Assembly: GCA_947073765.1 (NCBI GenBank)
Contig: CAMTMZ010000016.1
Span: 1 to 51,885, forward strand
Origin: an uncultured Bacillota bacterium
Lineage (GTDB): Bacteria; Bacillota; Clostridia; Oscillospirales; Oscillospiraceae
Length of the DNA: 51,885 nucleotides
Direction of reading: 5' to 3'
Below are positions 14,601-23,326 of this stretch, piece by piece. Each line of letters opens with the position of its first letter. Position 1 is the first letter of the stretch. Position numbers and translations under genes: made by a program. The notes beneath the pieces are model-generated. The model did no database searches, had not been told where the DNA came from, and saw only the letters and a list, made by a program, of their open reading frames with translations.

Positions 14601-14757
14601 ATATCTCTCTTCCAAAGGGGTCCCTCCCCAAATATAATACCCTCCAAGTATACTCGGTTCGACCCGCTTCGGCAAGAGTTAGTTGTGTCAATTCATAAAA
14701 AATTAAGAATTATGTCACCCTGAAGGGATCCCTCTTTCCGGGCGGGCTGCCCCATCC

Positions 14758-16236
14758 CTACAGCGTTTCTGCCACCAGAGCCCACACCTGTTGGGCGGTC
14801 ATGCCGTCGCAGCGGTAGGAGACCACCGTCCCGTCAGGATGGAGGACGTCGAAGGAGTAGGTCATGCCGCCGGTGTCATGCTCCCGGCCCCGGGCCTCCA
14901 CAACGGCAAGGGACATGTCCGCAGCCAGAAAGGCGGGATCGTCCACCGTCTCCCGGTATCTCTCGGGGACGGAGTCGCACCAGGGGATGGGGTAGAGGCT
15001 CAGGTCGTAGGTTTCCGGCTCATCGGGGGACACCAGATTATAGGAGTAGGTTCCGTCCCGGTAGACGGCCACCTCCACATTGTCATATTCCCGGCTCCAG
15101 CGGACAAAGAGCATGTTTCGGGTGCCCTCCTGGCAGCTGAGGCGGCCGTAAAATTCCTTGTTGCCGGTGTAGGAACCGTAGCCCTCCGGCTCTGCAGTGG
15201 GCAGGTAAGGGGCAAAGTCCTCCTCTTGACGGGCCTGGACCAGGGTGGAAAACTCCTCCTCCCGCCAGGCGGGGACGTACCCCGCTTCCTTCAAGTGGTC
15301 CAAGTACAGCCCGCCGGTCAGGGCCTGGCGGACAAACAGGGCGTTAAAGGTCTTGGAGCCGCCCAGGTCCAGGTGCTCGCCCTCGCCGTACTCCGCCTGC
15401 GTCAGACTGTTCTGATTCACAAAGCGAACCCCTATGCCGTCTTTGGTCATAAATTCACTGCCGCAGATATAGTCGGTTTCGCCGTCGCCGTCCCGGTCGT
15501 AGACCTCGCTCCAGCCGGTAATTTCCACGCCGTTGAACTCGCTGATTTCATCCTCGCGGTTCAGGTTCACAAAGCAGGTGAAGGGCAGGGCACCCTGACG
15601 CAGCTCCAGTTCGAAGCTGGCCCGGCCTTTTTCGCCGTAGATGGTCAGCTCAGTGAGCTGGCCCTGACCGTCGTACCAGGCGCGGCCGTGGACAAAATAT
15701 CCGTCCCAGAAGAGCATCCAGGGCAGATCGCCCTGCTCCGCCTTGGGGTGGTCCGCAGGCGGCTTGCCGCCGGGGCCCCAGAGGATGGTCTGAATGTCTT
15801 CCTTGGTCAGGTCCACGGTGAAGGACCCAGGGGCGTAGGCCCGGGAGAGGGCCATGTCAGGGCTGTCGGTGCGGTCTGGATAGAGGATGCCGGGGAGCAT
15901 GGGGAGGGCCAGCTTCCCTTTGGTTCCGGAATCGGGGACCACAAAGCCGGTCTCCCAGTCGCCCAGCACGCTGGGTTCTGGGGGGAGCGGGGGGGCCGCC
16001 GGGAGGGAGGTGTTGTCCAGGACAGTTTGACTCCCGGACTGGACCGGGGCGGGGACGAAGGACGGAGACATCCTCCACACAGCCACGCCTGCGATCAGCA
16101 CGGCGCAGGCCGCTAGGGCGCCATATTTGGTCCAGGCTCCAGAGGGCGGCCGCTTTGGGGCCTCCAGCTCCAGCAGCTTATAATGAGTTTCCTGGGAAAT
16201 ATTTTGCTGGGTCATATACGAATGGTAATATTTCAT
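14758..16236 (-). CDS. Membrane-anchored protein, likely anti-sigma / sensor partner
   Basis: A 492-residue protein downstream of the ECF sigma gene, separated by 24 bases with AAAAAGGAG before ATG 16236. Residues 1-35 are cytoplasmic, 36-55 form a membrane segment (KYGALAACAVLIAGVAVW), and the remaining ~430 residues are outside, rich in Asp, Tyr and Trp, with a VYDRDGDGETDY calcium-loop-like segment. Short cytoplasmic head, one membrane pass and sigma-factor neighbour fit an anti-sigma factor. However, the head lacks a recognisable zinc-type or RsgI anti-sigma domain, and the outer part matches no family I know. Confidence 0.55.
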   Translation of the reverse strand: MKYYHSYMTQQNISQETHYKLLELEAPKRPPSGAWTKYGALAACAVLIAGVAVWRMSPSFVPAPVQSGSQTVLDNTSLPAAPPLPPEPSVLGDWETGFVVPDSGTKGKLALPMLPGILYPDRTDSPDMALSRAYAPGSFTVDLTKEDIQTILWGPGGKPPADHPKAEQGDLPWMLFWDGYFVHGRAWYDGQGQLTELTIYGEKGRASFELELRQGALPFTCFVNLNREDEISEFNGVEITGWSEVYDRDGDGETDYICGSEFMTKDGIGVRFVNQNSLTQAEYGEGEHLDLGGSKTFNALFVRQALTGGLYLDHLKEAGYVPAWREEEFSTLVQARQEEDFAPYLPTAEPEGYGSYTGNKEFYGRLSCQEGTRNMLFVRWSREYDNVEVAVYRDGTYSYNLVSPDEPETYDLSLYPIPWCDSVPERYRETVDDPAFLAADMSLAVVEARGREHDTGGMTYSFDVLHPDGTVVSYRCDGMTAQQVWALVAETL

Positions 16237-16259
16237 AAATATACTCCTTTTTGTTGAGG

Positions 16260-16727
16260 CTAAGCGTCCTCTAACAGCTTACGGAGTTTCTCTCTGGCCC
16301 GGGAGAGGCGGGAGCGGATTGTCCCCGGGCGCTGGCCCAGTATTTGGGCGATCTCATCCGTGCTGTAGCCCTCGTAATAGTGCAGGTGGATGACCGCCCG
16401 GTCCTTCGGCGGTAGGGAGAACAGCTCCTCCAGCTCCTGCCGCTCCTCGGGGCCGGGGGCGGGGAGGGTCTCAGGCAGGGGGGCCACCCGCCGCCAGGCC
16501 AGGCGCAGGCGGCTCCTGCAGCCGTTTACCAGCACCCGGGTCAACCAGGCGGAGGGGCGCTCCAGATCCTGGGGGGCGTGCTCCAGAAAGCGGACAAAAG
16601 AGTCCTGAACGGCGTCCTCCGCCTCGTGGGGGTCCCCCAGGATGGCCAGGGCGGTCCGGTACAGGCGGGTTTCATTTTGGGTGACAAGCTCTTCCCAATC
16701 CACCGGCCGGTTGGATGTGTGGGACAT
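16260..16727 (-). CDS. ECF-type RNA polymerase sigma factor
   Basis: A 155-residue sigma factor. I use ATG 16727 (MSHTSNRPVDWEELVTQNE), which lies after AAAGGAGGTG; the longer frame has no such site. Region 2 is visible as RLYRTALAILGDPHEAEDAVQDSFVRFLEHA and region 4 as ELFSLPPKDRAVIHLHYYEGYSTDEIAQILGQRPGTIRSRLSRAREKL. It would direct RNA polymerase to a small regulon and is probably held by the adjacent membrane protein. Extracytoplasmic signals would release it (family knowledge). Confidence 0.88.
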   Translation of the reverse strand: MSHTSNRPVDWEELVTQNETRLYRTALAILGDPHEAEDAVQDSFVRFLEHAPQDLERPSAWLTRVLVNGCRSRLRLAWRRVAPLPETLPAPGPEERQELEELFSLPPKDRAVIHLHYYEGYSTDEIAQILGQRPGTIRSRLSRAREKLRKLLEDA

Positions 16728-16790
16728 GGGGACACCTCCTTTCACTGATATAGACGCCTGGGGATAGAGTTTTGTTGCGGGCAAAAAGAA

Positions 16791-16813
16791 AAAGCCCCTT
16801 GGTAAGGGGCTTT
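16791..16813 (-). terminator. Terminator of the hydroxyacid dehydrogenase gene
   Basis: AAAGCCCCTT and AAGGGGCTTT form a perfect 10-bp stem with a 3-base loop. Reading leftward it is followed by TTTTCTTTTT, so it ends the leftward gene cluster. Confidence 0.85.
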
Positions 16814-16820
16814 TCTGCGC

Positions 16821-17834
16821 TTAAAAAATCATGTCCCGGGAAATTTCACCCAGAGAGTGGACGCCGCACATGGCCATGGTGTCGGCCAGCTCGGCTTTCA
16901 GCTTTTCCGTGAGAACCTTTACGCCCTCCGCTCCGCCTCCGTAGACAGCGGTAACATAGGGCCGGGCCAGAATGCAGGCGTCGGCCCCCAGGGCCAGAGC
17001 CTTGCATACGTCCACGCCGGTACGGATGCCGCCGTCCACCAGCACCACCAGCTGGCCCTTGACGGCCTCGGCGATGGCGGGGAGCACTTCAGCGGTGGCG
17101 GGGACGCCGTCCTGCACGCGCCCGCCGTGGTTGGACACCACAATGCCCGCCGCCCCCGCTTCCAGGGCCTTCTTGGCCCCTCGGACAGTCATAATCCCCT
17201 TGAGGATGAAGGGGACCCCTGCGTACGCAATGACTTCCCGTAGCTCCGCCACGGTTTTTGACCCGGCGGGGGGATTCAGACCCTTGAGGAAGGGAAGACC
17301 GGCGGCGTCAATGTCCATAGCGAACATCTGGGCCCCCGCCGCCTTGCCCTGGTCCAGTTTGGCAAAGAGGGTATCCCGGTCCCAGGGCTTTACGGTAGGA
17401 ACGCCCTTGCCGCCGCTTTTGCCGATGGCCTTGGCGGCGGCGGTAAAGACGCCGGGGTCGGTGCCATCGCCGGTGAAAGCGGCAATGCCCGCCTGAGCGC
17501 AGGCGGGGACCAGTATTTCATTGTACTCCTGATCGGTAAATTGATCGCCATAGTGCAGTTTTACTGCCCCCACGGGGCCGGCGAAGACAGGCAGGTCGTA
17601 GGTCTGGCCGAAGAGGGTGAAGCGGGTGTCTACCGGACCGTTTTCGCAGATGGTGTCCATATTCAGGCACACCTCCTGCCAGGCGTCGTAGTTCCGGGCG
17701 GCCACGGTGCCGGAGCCCTTGGAGCCAGGGCCGGGCATGGTGTTTTTACAGGCCCGGCCGTTACACACCGGGCAGACCTTACAGTATGGCCCGCTGCAGG
17801 TGCGGGCGGTGGTTAAAATTTCTTGATAGGTCAT
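16821..17834 (-). CDS. FMN-dependent alpha-hydroxyacid dehydrogenase
   Basis: A 337-residue TIM-barrel enzyme of the lactate/glycolate oxidase family. The start at ATG 17834 lies about 10 bases after AAGGAG; the GTG at 17843 is too close to it. Signature segments: FAGPVGA, LKGIMTVRGAKKALEAGAAGIVVSNHGGR (the SNHGGR FMN/active-site motif with the catalytic His) and LVVLVDGGIRTGVDVCKALALGADACILARP. The N-terminus carries CSGPYCKVCPVCNGRACKNT, five cysteines that could bind a metal or iron-sulfur cluster, as in other clostridial members. It may oxidise lactate or glycolate with an unidentified acceptor. Confidence 0.82.
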   Translation of the reverse strand: MTYQEILTTARTCSGPYCKVCPVCNGRACKNTMPGPGSKGSGTVAARNYDAWQEVCLNMDTICENGPVDTRFTLFGQTYDLPVFAGPVGAVKLHYGDQFTDQEYNEILVPACAQAGIAAFTGDGTDPGVFTAAAKAIGKSGGKGVPTVKPWDRDTLFAKLDQGKAAGAQMFAMDIDAAGLPFLKGLNPPAGSKTVAELREVIAYAGVPFILKGIMTVRGAKKALEAGAAGIVVSNHGGRVQDGVPATAEVLPAIAEAVKGQLVVLVDGGIRTGVDVCKALALGADACILARPYVTAVYGGGAEGVKVLTEKLKAELADTMAMCGVHSLGEISRDMIF

Positions 17835-17851
17835 ATGGAACACGCTCCTTT

Positions 17852-19210
17852 TCAGTTTTTCAGACTCTGCATTGGGGCAGGAATGCGTCCGCCCCGGCTC
17901 ACGAACTCCTTGGCGGAGTAAGGATGGACCGGCTGCACCGGTGCGGAGCCCAGCAGTCCGCCAAACTCTACGGTGTCTCCCACAGTACAGCCGGGGGCGG
18001 GAATGATGCGAACGGCGGTGGTCTTGGCGTTGACCATGCCAATGGCCGCCTCGTCGGCGATGATGGCGGAGATAGTCTCCGCAGGGGTGTCACCGGGGAC
18101 AGCGATCATGTCCAGGCCTACGGAACATACGCAGGTCATAGCCTCCAGCTTGTCCAGGGTGAGCGCCCCGGAGGAGGCCGCGGCGATCATGCCCTCGTCC
18201 TCGCTGACGGGGATAAATGCGCCGGAAAGGCCGCCCACATGGGAGGAGGCCATGACGCCCCCCTTTTTTACCGCGTCATTGAGCAGAGCCAGTGCGGCAG
18301 TGGTGCCATGGGTGCCGCAGACCTCCAGGCCCATTTCTTCCAAAATTCTGGCTACGCTGTCCCCAACGGCGGGGGTGGGAGCCAGGGAGAGATCTACAAT
18401 GCCGAAGGGGGTGTCCAGCCGGCGGCTGGCCTCCTGGGCTACAAGCTGGCCCATACGGGTGATGCGGAAGGCGGTTTTCTTTACCGTCTCGGCCACCACG
18501 TCGAAGGGCTGGCCCTTTACATCCTGAAGCGCGTGGTATACCACCCCGGGGCCGGACACCCCCACGTTGATGACCCGCTCCGGTTCACCCACTCCGTGGA
18601 AAGCGCCGGCCATAAAAGGATTGTCCTCTACGGCATTGCAGAATATCACCAGCTTGGCGCAGCCGAAGCCTCCCTGATCGGCGGTTTTCCCGGCCAGGTC
18701 CTTGATGGTCCGGCCCATGAGGGCCACCGCGTCCATATCGATACCTGCCTTGGTGGAGCCTACATTGACGCTGCCGCAGACAATATCGGTGGTGGACAGG
18801 GCCTCGGGAATGGAGCGGATGAGAATACGGTCTGCCTCTGTCATGCCTTTTTGGACCAGAGCGGAGAAACCGCCGATGAAGTTGACCCCGGTGGCTTTGG
18901 CGGCCCGGTCCATGGCCTGGGCAAAGGGGACATAGCTGTCGGTTTCTGCCGCCGCCGCGACCAGGGCGATGGGGGTGACGGAGATGCGCTTGTTGACAAT
19001 GGGAATGCCAAACTCTTTTTCAATGGCCTCACCGGTGGAGACCAGATTTTCGGCATACTTGGCGATCTTGTCATATATCTTGGCGCAGGCGGTGGATAGA
19101 TCGCTATGGGCGCAGGATAACAGGGAAATACCCATAGTAATGGTGCGCACATCCAGGTGCTGCTGGTCGATCATCTGGATGGTCTGCATAATTTCATGTT
19201 GATTCAGCAT
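17852..19210 (-). CDS. DUF711 / UPF0210 family protein
   Basis: A 452-residue protein starting [20 protein letters not shown] at 19210 behind AGAGGTGA. The whole length fits the UPF0210 (DUF711) family, which resembles the pyruvate-formate-lyase-like PFL fold but has unknown activity. In Firmicutes it is almost always paired with a 90-residue ACT protein (UPF0237), as here 12 bases upstream. The pair is thought to have a shared regulatory or metabolic function, possibly amino-acid sensing. It is followed by the FMN dehydrogenase after only 17 bases, so they may be co-transcribed. Confidence 0.85.
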   Translation of the reverse strand: MLNQHEIMQTIQMIDQQHLDVRTITMGISLLSCAHSDLSTACAKIYDKIAKYAENLVSTGEAIEKEFGIPIVNKRISVTPIALVAAAAETDSYVPFAQAMDRAAKATGVNFIGGFSALVQKGMTEADRILIRSIPEALSTTDIVCGSVNVGSTKAGIDMDAVALMGRTIKDLAGKTADQGGFGCAKLVIFCNAVEDNPFMAGAFHGVGEPERVINVGVSGPGVVYHALQDVKGQPFDVVAETVKKTAFRITRMGQLVAQEASRRLDTPFGIVDLSLAPTPAVGDSVARILEEMGLEVCGTHGTTAALALLNDAVKKGGVMASSHVGGLSGAFIPVSEDEGMIAAASSGALTLDKLEAMTCVCSVGLDMIAVPGDTPAETISAIIADEAAIGMVNAKTTAVRIIPAPGCTVGDTVEFGGLLGSAPVQPVHPYSAKEFVSRGGRIPAPMQSLKN

Positions 19211-19222
19211 AGCGGTCACCTC

Positions 19223-19492
19223 TTAAATGCGGTGCATGGCGTTAAATATATCTTCTCTCTGAATCCGGATGGACAGCTTTTGTTCCGCGCCGGCCTGCTC
19301 CAAGATGTCTACCATGTCCCCGATGGATTTTTCACAAGTGGAGGTGTCCACCAGCATGACCATAGTGAAAAACTCCTGGAGGACGGTCTGGGTGATGTCC
19401 AGAATATTGATGTTGTACTGAGCCAGCAGGGAACACACAGCGGCAGTAATGCCAACCCGGTCCTTGCCAATGACGGTGACAATCGCTTTCAT
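19223..19492 (-). CDS. ACT domain protein, UPF0237 family
   Basis: An 89-residue ACT-domain protein, MKAIVTVIGKDRVGITAAVC (start 19492, with AAAGGAAA upstream). The fold pattern beta-alpha-beta-beta-alpha-beta is visible and the DRVGITAAVCSLLAQYNINILD motif matches the GcvR-like group of ACT proteins that bind amino acids. It is translated just ahead of its usual partner DUF711. No catalytic residues are expected; its role is probably ligand sensing. Confidence 0.88.
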   Translation of the reverse strand: MKAIVTVIGKDRVGITAAVCSLLAQYNINILDITQTVLQEFFTMVMLVDTSTCEKSIGDMVDILEQAGAEQKLSIRIQREDIFNAMHRI

Positions 19493-19507
19493 ATACAAAT
19501 TTCCTTT

Positions 19508-20083
19508 CTAATTCAATTCGTCCAGGGTCAGTTCAAAGCCGCTTAGAAAGTGCTCCATAAAATATTTCAGCGCTGGACTCTGATTTTTGCAGAGGGCGGT
19601 GTAGGTCTGCTCTTTGGCTTTTTTAAATTCGGTGTTGCCAGCCTTCAACTCTTCCACACACTTGAGATAGGCAGAAAGCTTGTCCGCCGCCTTGACAACG
19701 GCATGTACCTCCGGGTCGGGGATGGTGACGGCGTCCTCAAAATCGCCCCGCAGGTCGGGGGGCAGCATGGAAAGCAGCTTGCGTTCTGCCACTGTCTCCA
19801 CATCCTTATAGGCTGTCTGAATATCCGGGTTATCGTACTTGATGGGGGTGGGCATGTCACCAGTAAGAATCTCGCTGGCGTCATGGTACAGCGCAGCCAC
19901 CGCCACCGCGCCGGGGTCGATCTGCCCGCCGAAATAACGGTTTTCAATCACAGCCAAGGCGTGGGCCAGCACAGCCACCTGATGGGAGTGCTCCTGAATG
20001 TTCTCAAGCCGGGTGTTGCGCATCAGCCCCCAGCGGTTGATGTACCGCATCCGGGCTATCATGGGGAAAAAGTTGTATGCCAA
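19508..20083 (-). CDS. HD-domain 5'-deoxynucleotidase, YfbR-like
   Basis: A 191-residue HD phosphohydrolase. The metal ligands are visible: His in ENIQEHSHQVAVLAH, the HD pair in ALYHDASEILTGDMPTPIKY and Asp in AADKLSAYLKC. This pattern and length match YfbR, which removes phosphate from deoxynucleoside monophosphates. The gene sits 15 bases upstream of the ACT-DUF711 pair, so it is likely the first gene of that leftward transcript. AAAAAAGGAGCG precedes its ATG. Confidence 0.82.
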   Translation of the reverse strand: MAYNFFPMIARMRYINRWGLMRNTRLENIQEHSHQVAVLAHALAVIENRYFGGQIDPGAVAVAALYHDASEILTGDMPTPIKYDNPDIQTAYKDVETVAERKLLSMLPPDLRGDFEDAVTIPDPEVHAVVKAADKLSAYLKCVEELKAGNTEFKKAKEQTYTALCKNQSPALKYFMEHFLSGFELTLDELN

Positions 20084-20158
20084 GATAAAACGCTCCTTTT
20101 TTAAAGTCGCTCCATTTTAACACAGGATAGAACGGTTGTAAACTAAAAGGGTGACTTT

Positions 20159-20839
20159 TCAGCGGCCCTTTTTCCATCTTTTCCATCGTTCTGCCCAAGT
20201 CTTGCCACAGGTATAGCCGGTGAAAAGGAGCAGAGGCAAAAGCATCAGCCCCCGTATGATCCCGGCGATGCCGGCAAAAAGATAGATGGGATATTTTGGG
20301 CTTTGCAGGTAGTAGCGCAGATAGATCAGGCCGTCCGGTATCCACCATGCCGTTTTAATGGTGTAGGGGTTAAATAGTATAAAGCTCAATGCCATCAAAA
20401 CCCAGATCAAAGTCAGCCGGGGATGTTTTTTTGTCAGCAGTAAGGGAAAACCAAGGATGACTGGAGGTAAAGCATCAAGGATCAATATCCGTTCCTCCCC
20501 AATAAGCCCCATAAGGGCCAGTGCCACACCGGTAATCTCGAAGATAATGCCGAGTATTTGGATGGACGTCAATTCCTGTTTCTCCCGCTTCCGTTCCGCA
20601 TAGATCACCTGGGGCTGGGGCGACTCTGGGAACTGGGGGCACTCCCCTTCCCGCACCAGCTGGTCCACTGTTACGCCGAACAGGTCGGCCAGGCGTATAA
20701 TTTTATCCAGATCAGGGGTGGACTGGCCGGTCTCCCACTTGCTCACCGACTGCCGGGAGACCCCCAATTTTTCTGCTAAATCCTCCTGAGACAGCCCCTT
20801 TTCTGTGCGCAATGCCAAAAGTTTTTCAGACAGCGTCAT
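20159..20839 (-). CDS. XRE-family regulator with C-terminal membrane domain
   Basis: A 226-residue protein. Residues 3-60 form a classic HTH (LLALRTEKGLSQEDLAEKLGVSRQSVSKWETGQSTPDL), followed by a linker and then four hydrophobic segments (about 93-115, 118-135, 143-160, 185-210). Membrane-bound XRE regulators of this kind are common in gut Clostridia and are thought to respond to envelope signals. It is transcribed leftward, divergent from the TetR gene, with AAAGGAGG before its ATG. Confidence 0.82.
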   Translation of the reverse strand: MTLSEKLLALRTEKGLSQEDLAEKLGVSRQSVSKWETGQSTPDLDKIIRLADLFGVTVDQLVREGECPQFPESPQPQVIYAERKREKQELTSIQILGIIFEITGVALALMGLIGEERILILDALPPVILGFPLLLTKKHPRLTLIWVLMALSFILFNPYTIKTAWWIPDGLIYLRYYLQSPKYPIYLFAGIAGIIRGLMLLPLLLFTGYTCGKTWAERWKRWKKGR

Positions 20840-20915
20840 ATGCTTGACCTCCTTTGCACTTTCCTATATTATAATAAACCAGTGCGATAAAGCAATCAAG
20901 CAGACTTGGAAATTC

Positions 20916-20934
20916 CCGCAACTGACAGTTGCGG
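20916..20934. promoter_or_regulatory. Palindrome, possible operator for the TetR gene
   Basis: CCGCAACT and AGTTGCGG flank a 3-base centre (GAC) 20 bases upstream of the TetR start codon. A 19-base palindrome here fits an autoregulatory TetR operator; it is also close enough to the ribosome site to act as a small hairpin. Confidence 0.5.
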
Positions 20935-20953
20935 AGGGATCTGGAGGAGCCAA

Positions 20954-21544
20954 ATGGCAAAAAAGAACACTCGAAATACCCGGGGAAAGATCATCGACGC
21001 GGCCTGGATGCTGTTTTACCGGCAGGGATACGACGACACCACCGTGGAGGAGATCATCGAGGAGTCAGGCACCTCACGGGGATCCTTCTACCACTATTTT
21101 CAGGGAAAGGACAACTTGCTGTCCACGTTGGCCGACGTCTTCGACCGGAAATATGAGGAGCTGGCTGAAACTATGGATCCGGAGATGGACCGCTTTGACC
21201 AGCTGATGTATCTCAACCGGGAGCTGTTCGCTATGCTGGAAAACTCCATTTCCCTGGATCTGGTGGCCCGGCTGTACTCCTCTCAGCTGGTGACCCGGGG
21301 AGACAAGTCCTTGCTGGACCACGGCCGCACCTACTATAAGTTGCTGCGACAGATTGTCCTGCAGGGTCAGGAGCGGGGGGAGCTGAGAAAGGACGTTACC
21401 GTCAGCGAGCTGGTACGGGTGTACGCCTTGTGCGAGCGGGCCCTCATCTACGACTGGTGCCTGTCCGGCGGGGATTACTCGCTCACCCAGTACAGCCGGA
21501 CCATGATGCCCATGTTTCTCCGGGAGTTTCGGGCGGGAGCATGA
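20954..21544 (+). CDS. TetR-family transcriptional regulator
   Basis: A 196-residue regulator. The N-terminal HTH is clear (KIIDAAWMLFYRQGYDDTTVEEIIEESGTSRGSFYHYFQGKDNLL, residues 12-57), with the SFYHYFQGKDNLL helix typical of TetR proteins. The C-terminal ligand domain does not name a ligand. ATG 20954 follows GGAGGAGC. It precedes the sodium:solute symporter in the same direction, separated by 200 bases with a separate promoter, and may regulate it: a palindrome overlaps that promoter's -10. Confidence 0.85.
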   Translation: MAKKNTRNTRGKIIDAAWMLFYRQGYDDTTVEEIIEESGTSRGSFYHYFQGKDNLLSTLADVFDRKYEELAETMDPEMDRFDQLMYLNRELFAMLENSISLDLVARLYSSQLVTRGDKSLLDHGRTYYKLLRQIVLQGQERGELRKDVTVSELVRVYALCERALIYDWCLSGGDYSLTQYSRTMMPMFLREFRAGA

Positions 21545-21656
21545 AATTTTGTCAGAATGTACAAACAACTATTTGAAGAAATGTACAGTATATTTTTACT
21601 GAAATTTTAGGAGAAATTGATTTTTTATCAGTATAGAGTACGGACTTTATTCTGGA

Positions 21657-21690
21657 TTGCGTTTCAGCTGTTTTTCTGGTATGATACCAG
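21657..21690 (+). promoter_or_regulatory. Symporter promoter with overlapping palindrome
   Basis: TTGCGT (21657-21662), a 17-base spacer and TATGAT (21680-21685) with an extended TGG form a promoter about 60 bases before the symporter start. CTGGTA-TGA-TACCAG (21676-21690) is a perfect palindrome over the -10, so a bound regulator would block the promoter. Confidence 0.65.
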
Positions 21691-21744
21691 CAATCTGCTT
21701 TTTGGAGGCTGTGTGTGCCGCCAGGAGCCTTTGGGAGGAATTCT

Positions 21745-23274
21745 ATGACTACCGCGCAAGCCTGTATTATGGGTACCATCATTCTCTACCTCTGCTTCGT
21801 CATTTTTACTGGCGTGATGATCGGCCGCCGGTCCAAAAAGAGCGCCGAGGGCTTCTACCTGGGCGGCCGGGGCATGGGGCCGCTGGTTACCGCTATGAGC
21901 GCCGAGGCCTCTGATATGAGCAGCTATCTGCTTATGGGCATCCCCGGACTCGCCTACCTCTCCGGCGTAGCTGACGCCAGCTGGACCGCGATTGGCCTGG
22001 CCGCGGGCACCTACCTCAACTTCCTGCTGGTGGCCCGGCGGCTGCGCCGCTACAGCGTCAAGCTGGATGCCATCACCATCCCCAGCTTTATCTCCAAACG
22101 ATATGGGGAGAAAAAACCCGTTATTATGTGCATCTCAGCCCTGATTATCCTCATCTTTTTTGTGCCCTATGTGGCCTCCGGCCTGGCGGCTATCGGCAAG
22201 CTGTTCAACAGCCTCTTCGGCTGGGACTACATGACAGCTGTGGTGATCGGTGTGGTCGTGATCATCAGTTATACCTCAGTAGGCGGCTTTTCCGCCGTGG
22301 CCACGATGGACCTGATCCAGTCCATCATCATGACCATCGCTCTGGCCATTATTGTGGTCTTTGGGATTGTGCAGGCTGGGGGGATGGACGCAGTGCTGGA
22401 TCATGCCCGCACCCTGCCCGGGTTCCTCAGCTTTGGGGAGACCTATAACGCGGCCGCCAATTCTGCCGAGCCCTACGGTCTGATCCGCGTTGTCTCTATG
22501 ATGGCCTGGGGCCTGGGTTACTTTGGCATGCCCCATATCCTGGTGCGCTTTATGGCCATCCGAGATGAGAACGAGCTGAAGCTGTCCCGGCGTATTGCCT
22601 CCGTCTGGGTGGTGATCTCCATGGGTGTGGCGGTGTTCATCGGCATCGTGGGCCGTGCCGTCTCCGCGGCTGGCCGCATCCCCTTCCTGGAGGGCAGCGC
22701 CACCGAGACAGTGATTGTCAAGCTGTCTGATCTGCTGTCCAGCTACGGCATTGTGCCCGCTATCGTGGCCGGGTGTATTCTGGCCGGTATCCTGGCCGCC
22801 ACCATGTCCACCGCTGACAGCCAGCTGCTGGCTGCCTCCTCGGCCTTTTCGGAGAACCTGGTCCAGAATGTTTTCGGCGTGAAGCTGACTCAGAAGCAGA
22901 CCATGCTGGCCGCCCGGCTGACCGTGATTGTCATTGCCATGATTGCGCTGTTTCTGGCCCGGGACCCAAACAGCAATGTGTTCCAGATCGTCTCCTTTGC
23001 CTGGGCCGGTTTTGGCGCCACTTTTGGACCGGCCATGCTGTGCGCCCTGTTTTGGAAGCGGAGCAACCAGCAGGGTATTATGGCCGGCCTGGTGGCCGGC
23101 GGAGCCATGATCTTCATCTGGAAGTTCCTGGTTCGTCCTATGGGCGGCGCCTTGGACATCTACGAGCTGCTCCCCGCTTTTCTGGTGGCGCTGGCCGCCA
23201 TTGTGGTGGTTTCCCTGGCAACCCCTGAGCCAGAGGCCGGTGTGATCAAGGCTTTTGAGGAGTATGACAAATAA
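21745..23274 (+). CDS. Sodium:solute symporter (PutP-like)
   Basis: A 509-residue membrane protein of the SSS family with about 13 predicted membrane segments. Family features seen: GRRSKKSAEGFYLGGRGMGPLVTAMSAEASDMSSYLLMGIPG near the N-terminus (Na+ site region, as in PutP), YTSVGGFSAVATMDLIQS in segment 5, and GCILAGILAATMSTADSQLLAASSAF in segment 8 with the conserved Ser/Thr sodium ligands. ATG 21745 follows GGGAGGAATTCT. PutP-type carriers import proline with sodium; substrate here is uncertain because related carriers take pantothenate or other solutes. It ends at a very strong terminator. Confidence 0.85.
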   Translation: MTTAQACIMGTIILYLCFVIFTGVMIGRRSKKSAEGFYLGGRGMGPLVTAMSAEASDMSSYLLMGIPGLAYLSGVADASWTAIGLAAGTYLNFLLVARRLRRYSVKLDAITIPSFISKRYGEKKPVIMCISALIILIFFVPYVASGLAAIGKLFNSLFGWDYMTAVVIGVVVIISYTSVGGFSAVATMDLIQSIIMTIALAIIVVFGIVQAGGMDAVLDHARTLPGFLSFGETYNAAANSAEPYGLIRVVSMMAWGLGYFGMPHILVRFMAIRDENELKLSRRIASVWVVISMGVAVFIGIVGRAVSAAGRIPFLEGSATETVIVKLSDLLSSYGIVPAIVAGCILAGILAATMSTADSQLLAASSAFSENLVQNVFGVKLTQKQTMLAARLTVIVIAMIALFLARDPNSNVFQIVSFAWAGFGATFGPAMLCALFWKRSNQQGIMAGLVAGGAMIFIWKFLVRPMGGALDIYELLPAFLVALAAIVVVSLATPEPEAGVIKAFEEYDK

Positions 23275-23276
23275 AG

Positions 23277-23326
23277 AAACGACAGCAGGGAGCCCCCGCC
23301 TGAGCGGGGGCTCCCTGCTGTCGTTT
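23277..23326. terminator. Bidirectional terminator, 23-bp stem
   Basis: A perfect 23-bp stem (23277-23299 with 23304-23326, loop CTGA) with A and T at the base. It separates the convergent symporter and galT genes, touching the galT stop. Confidence 0.92.
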
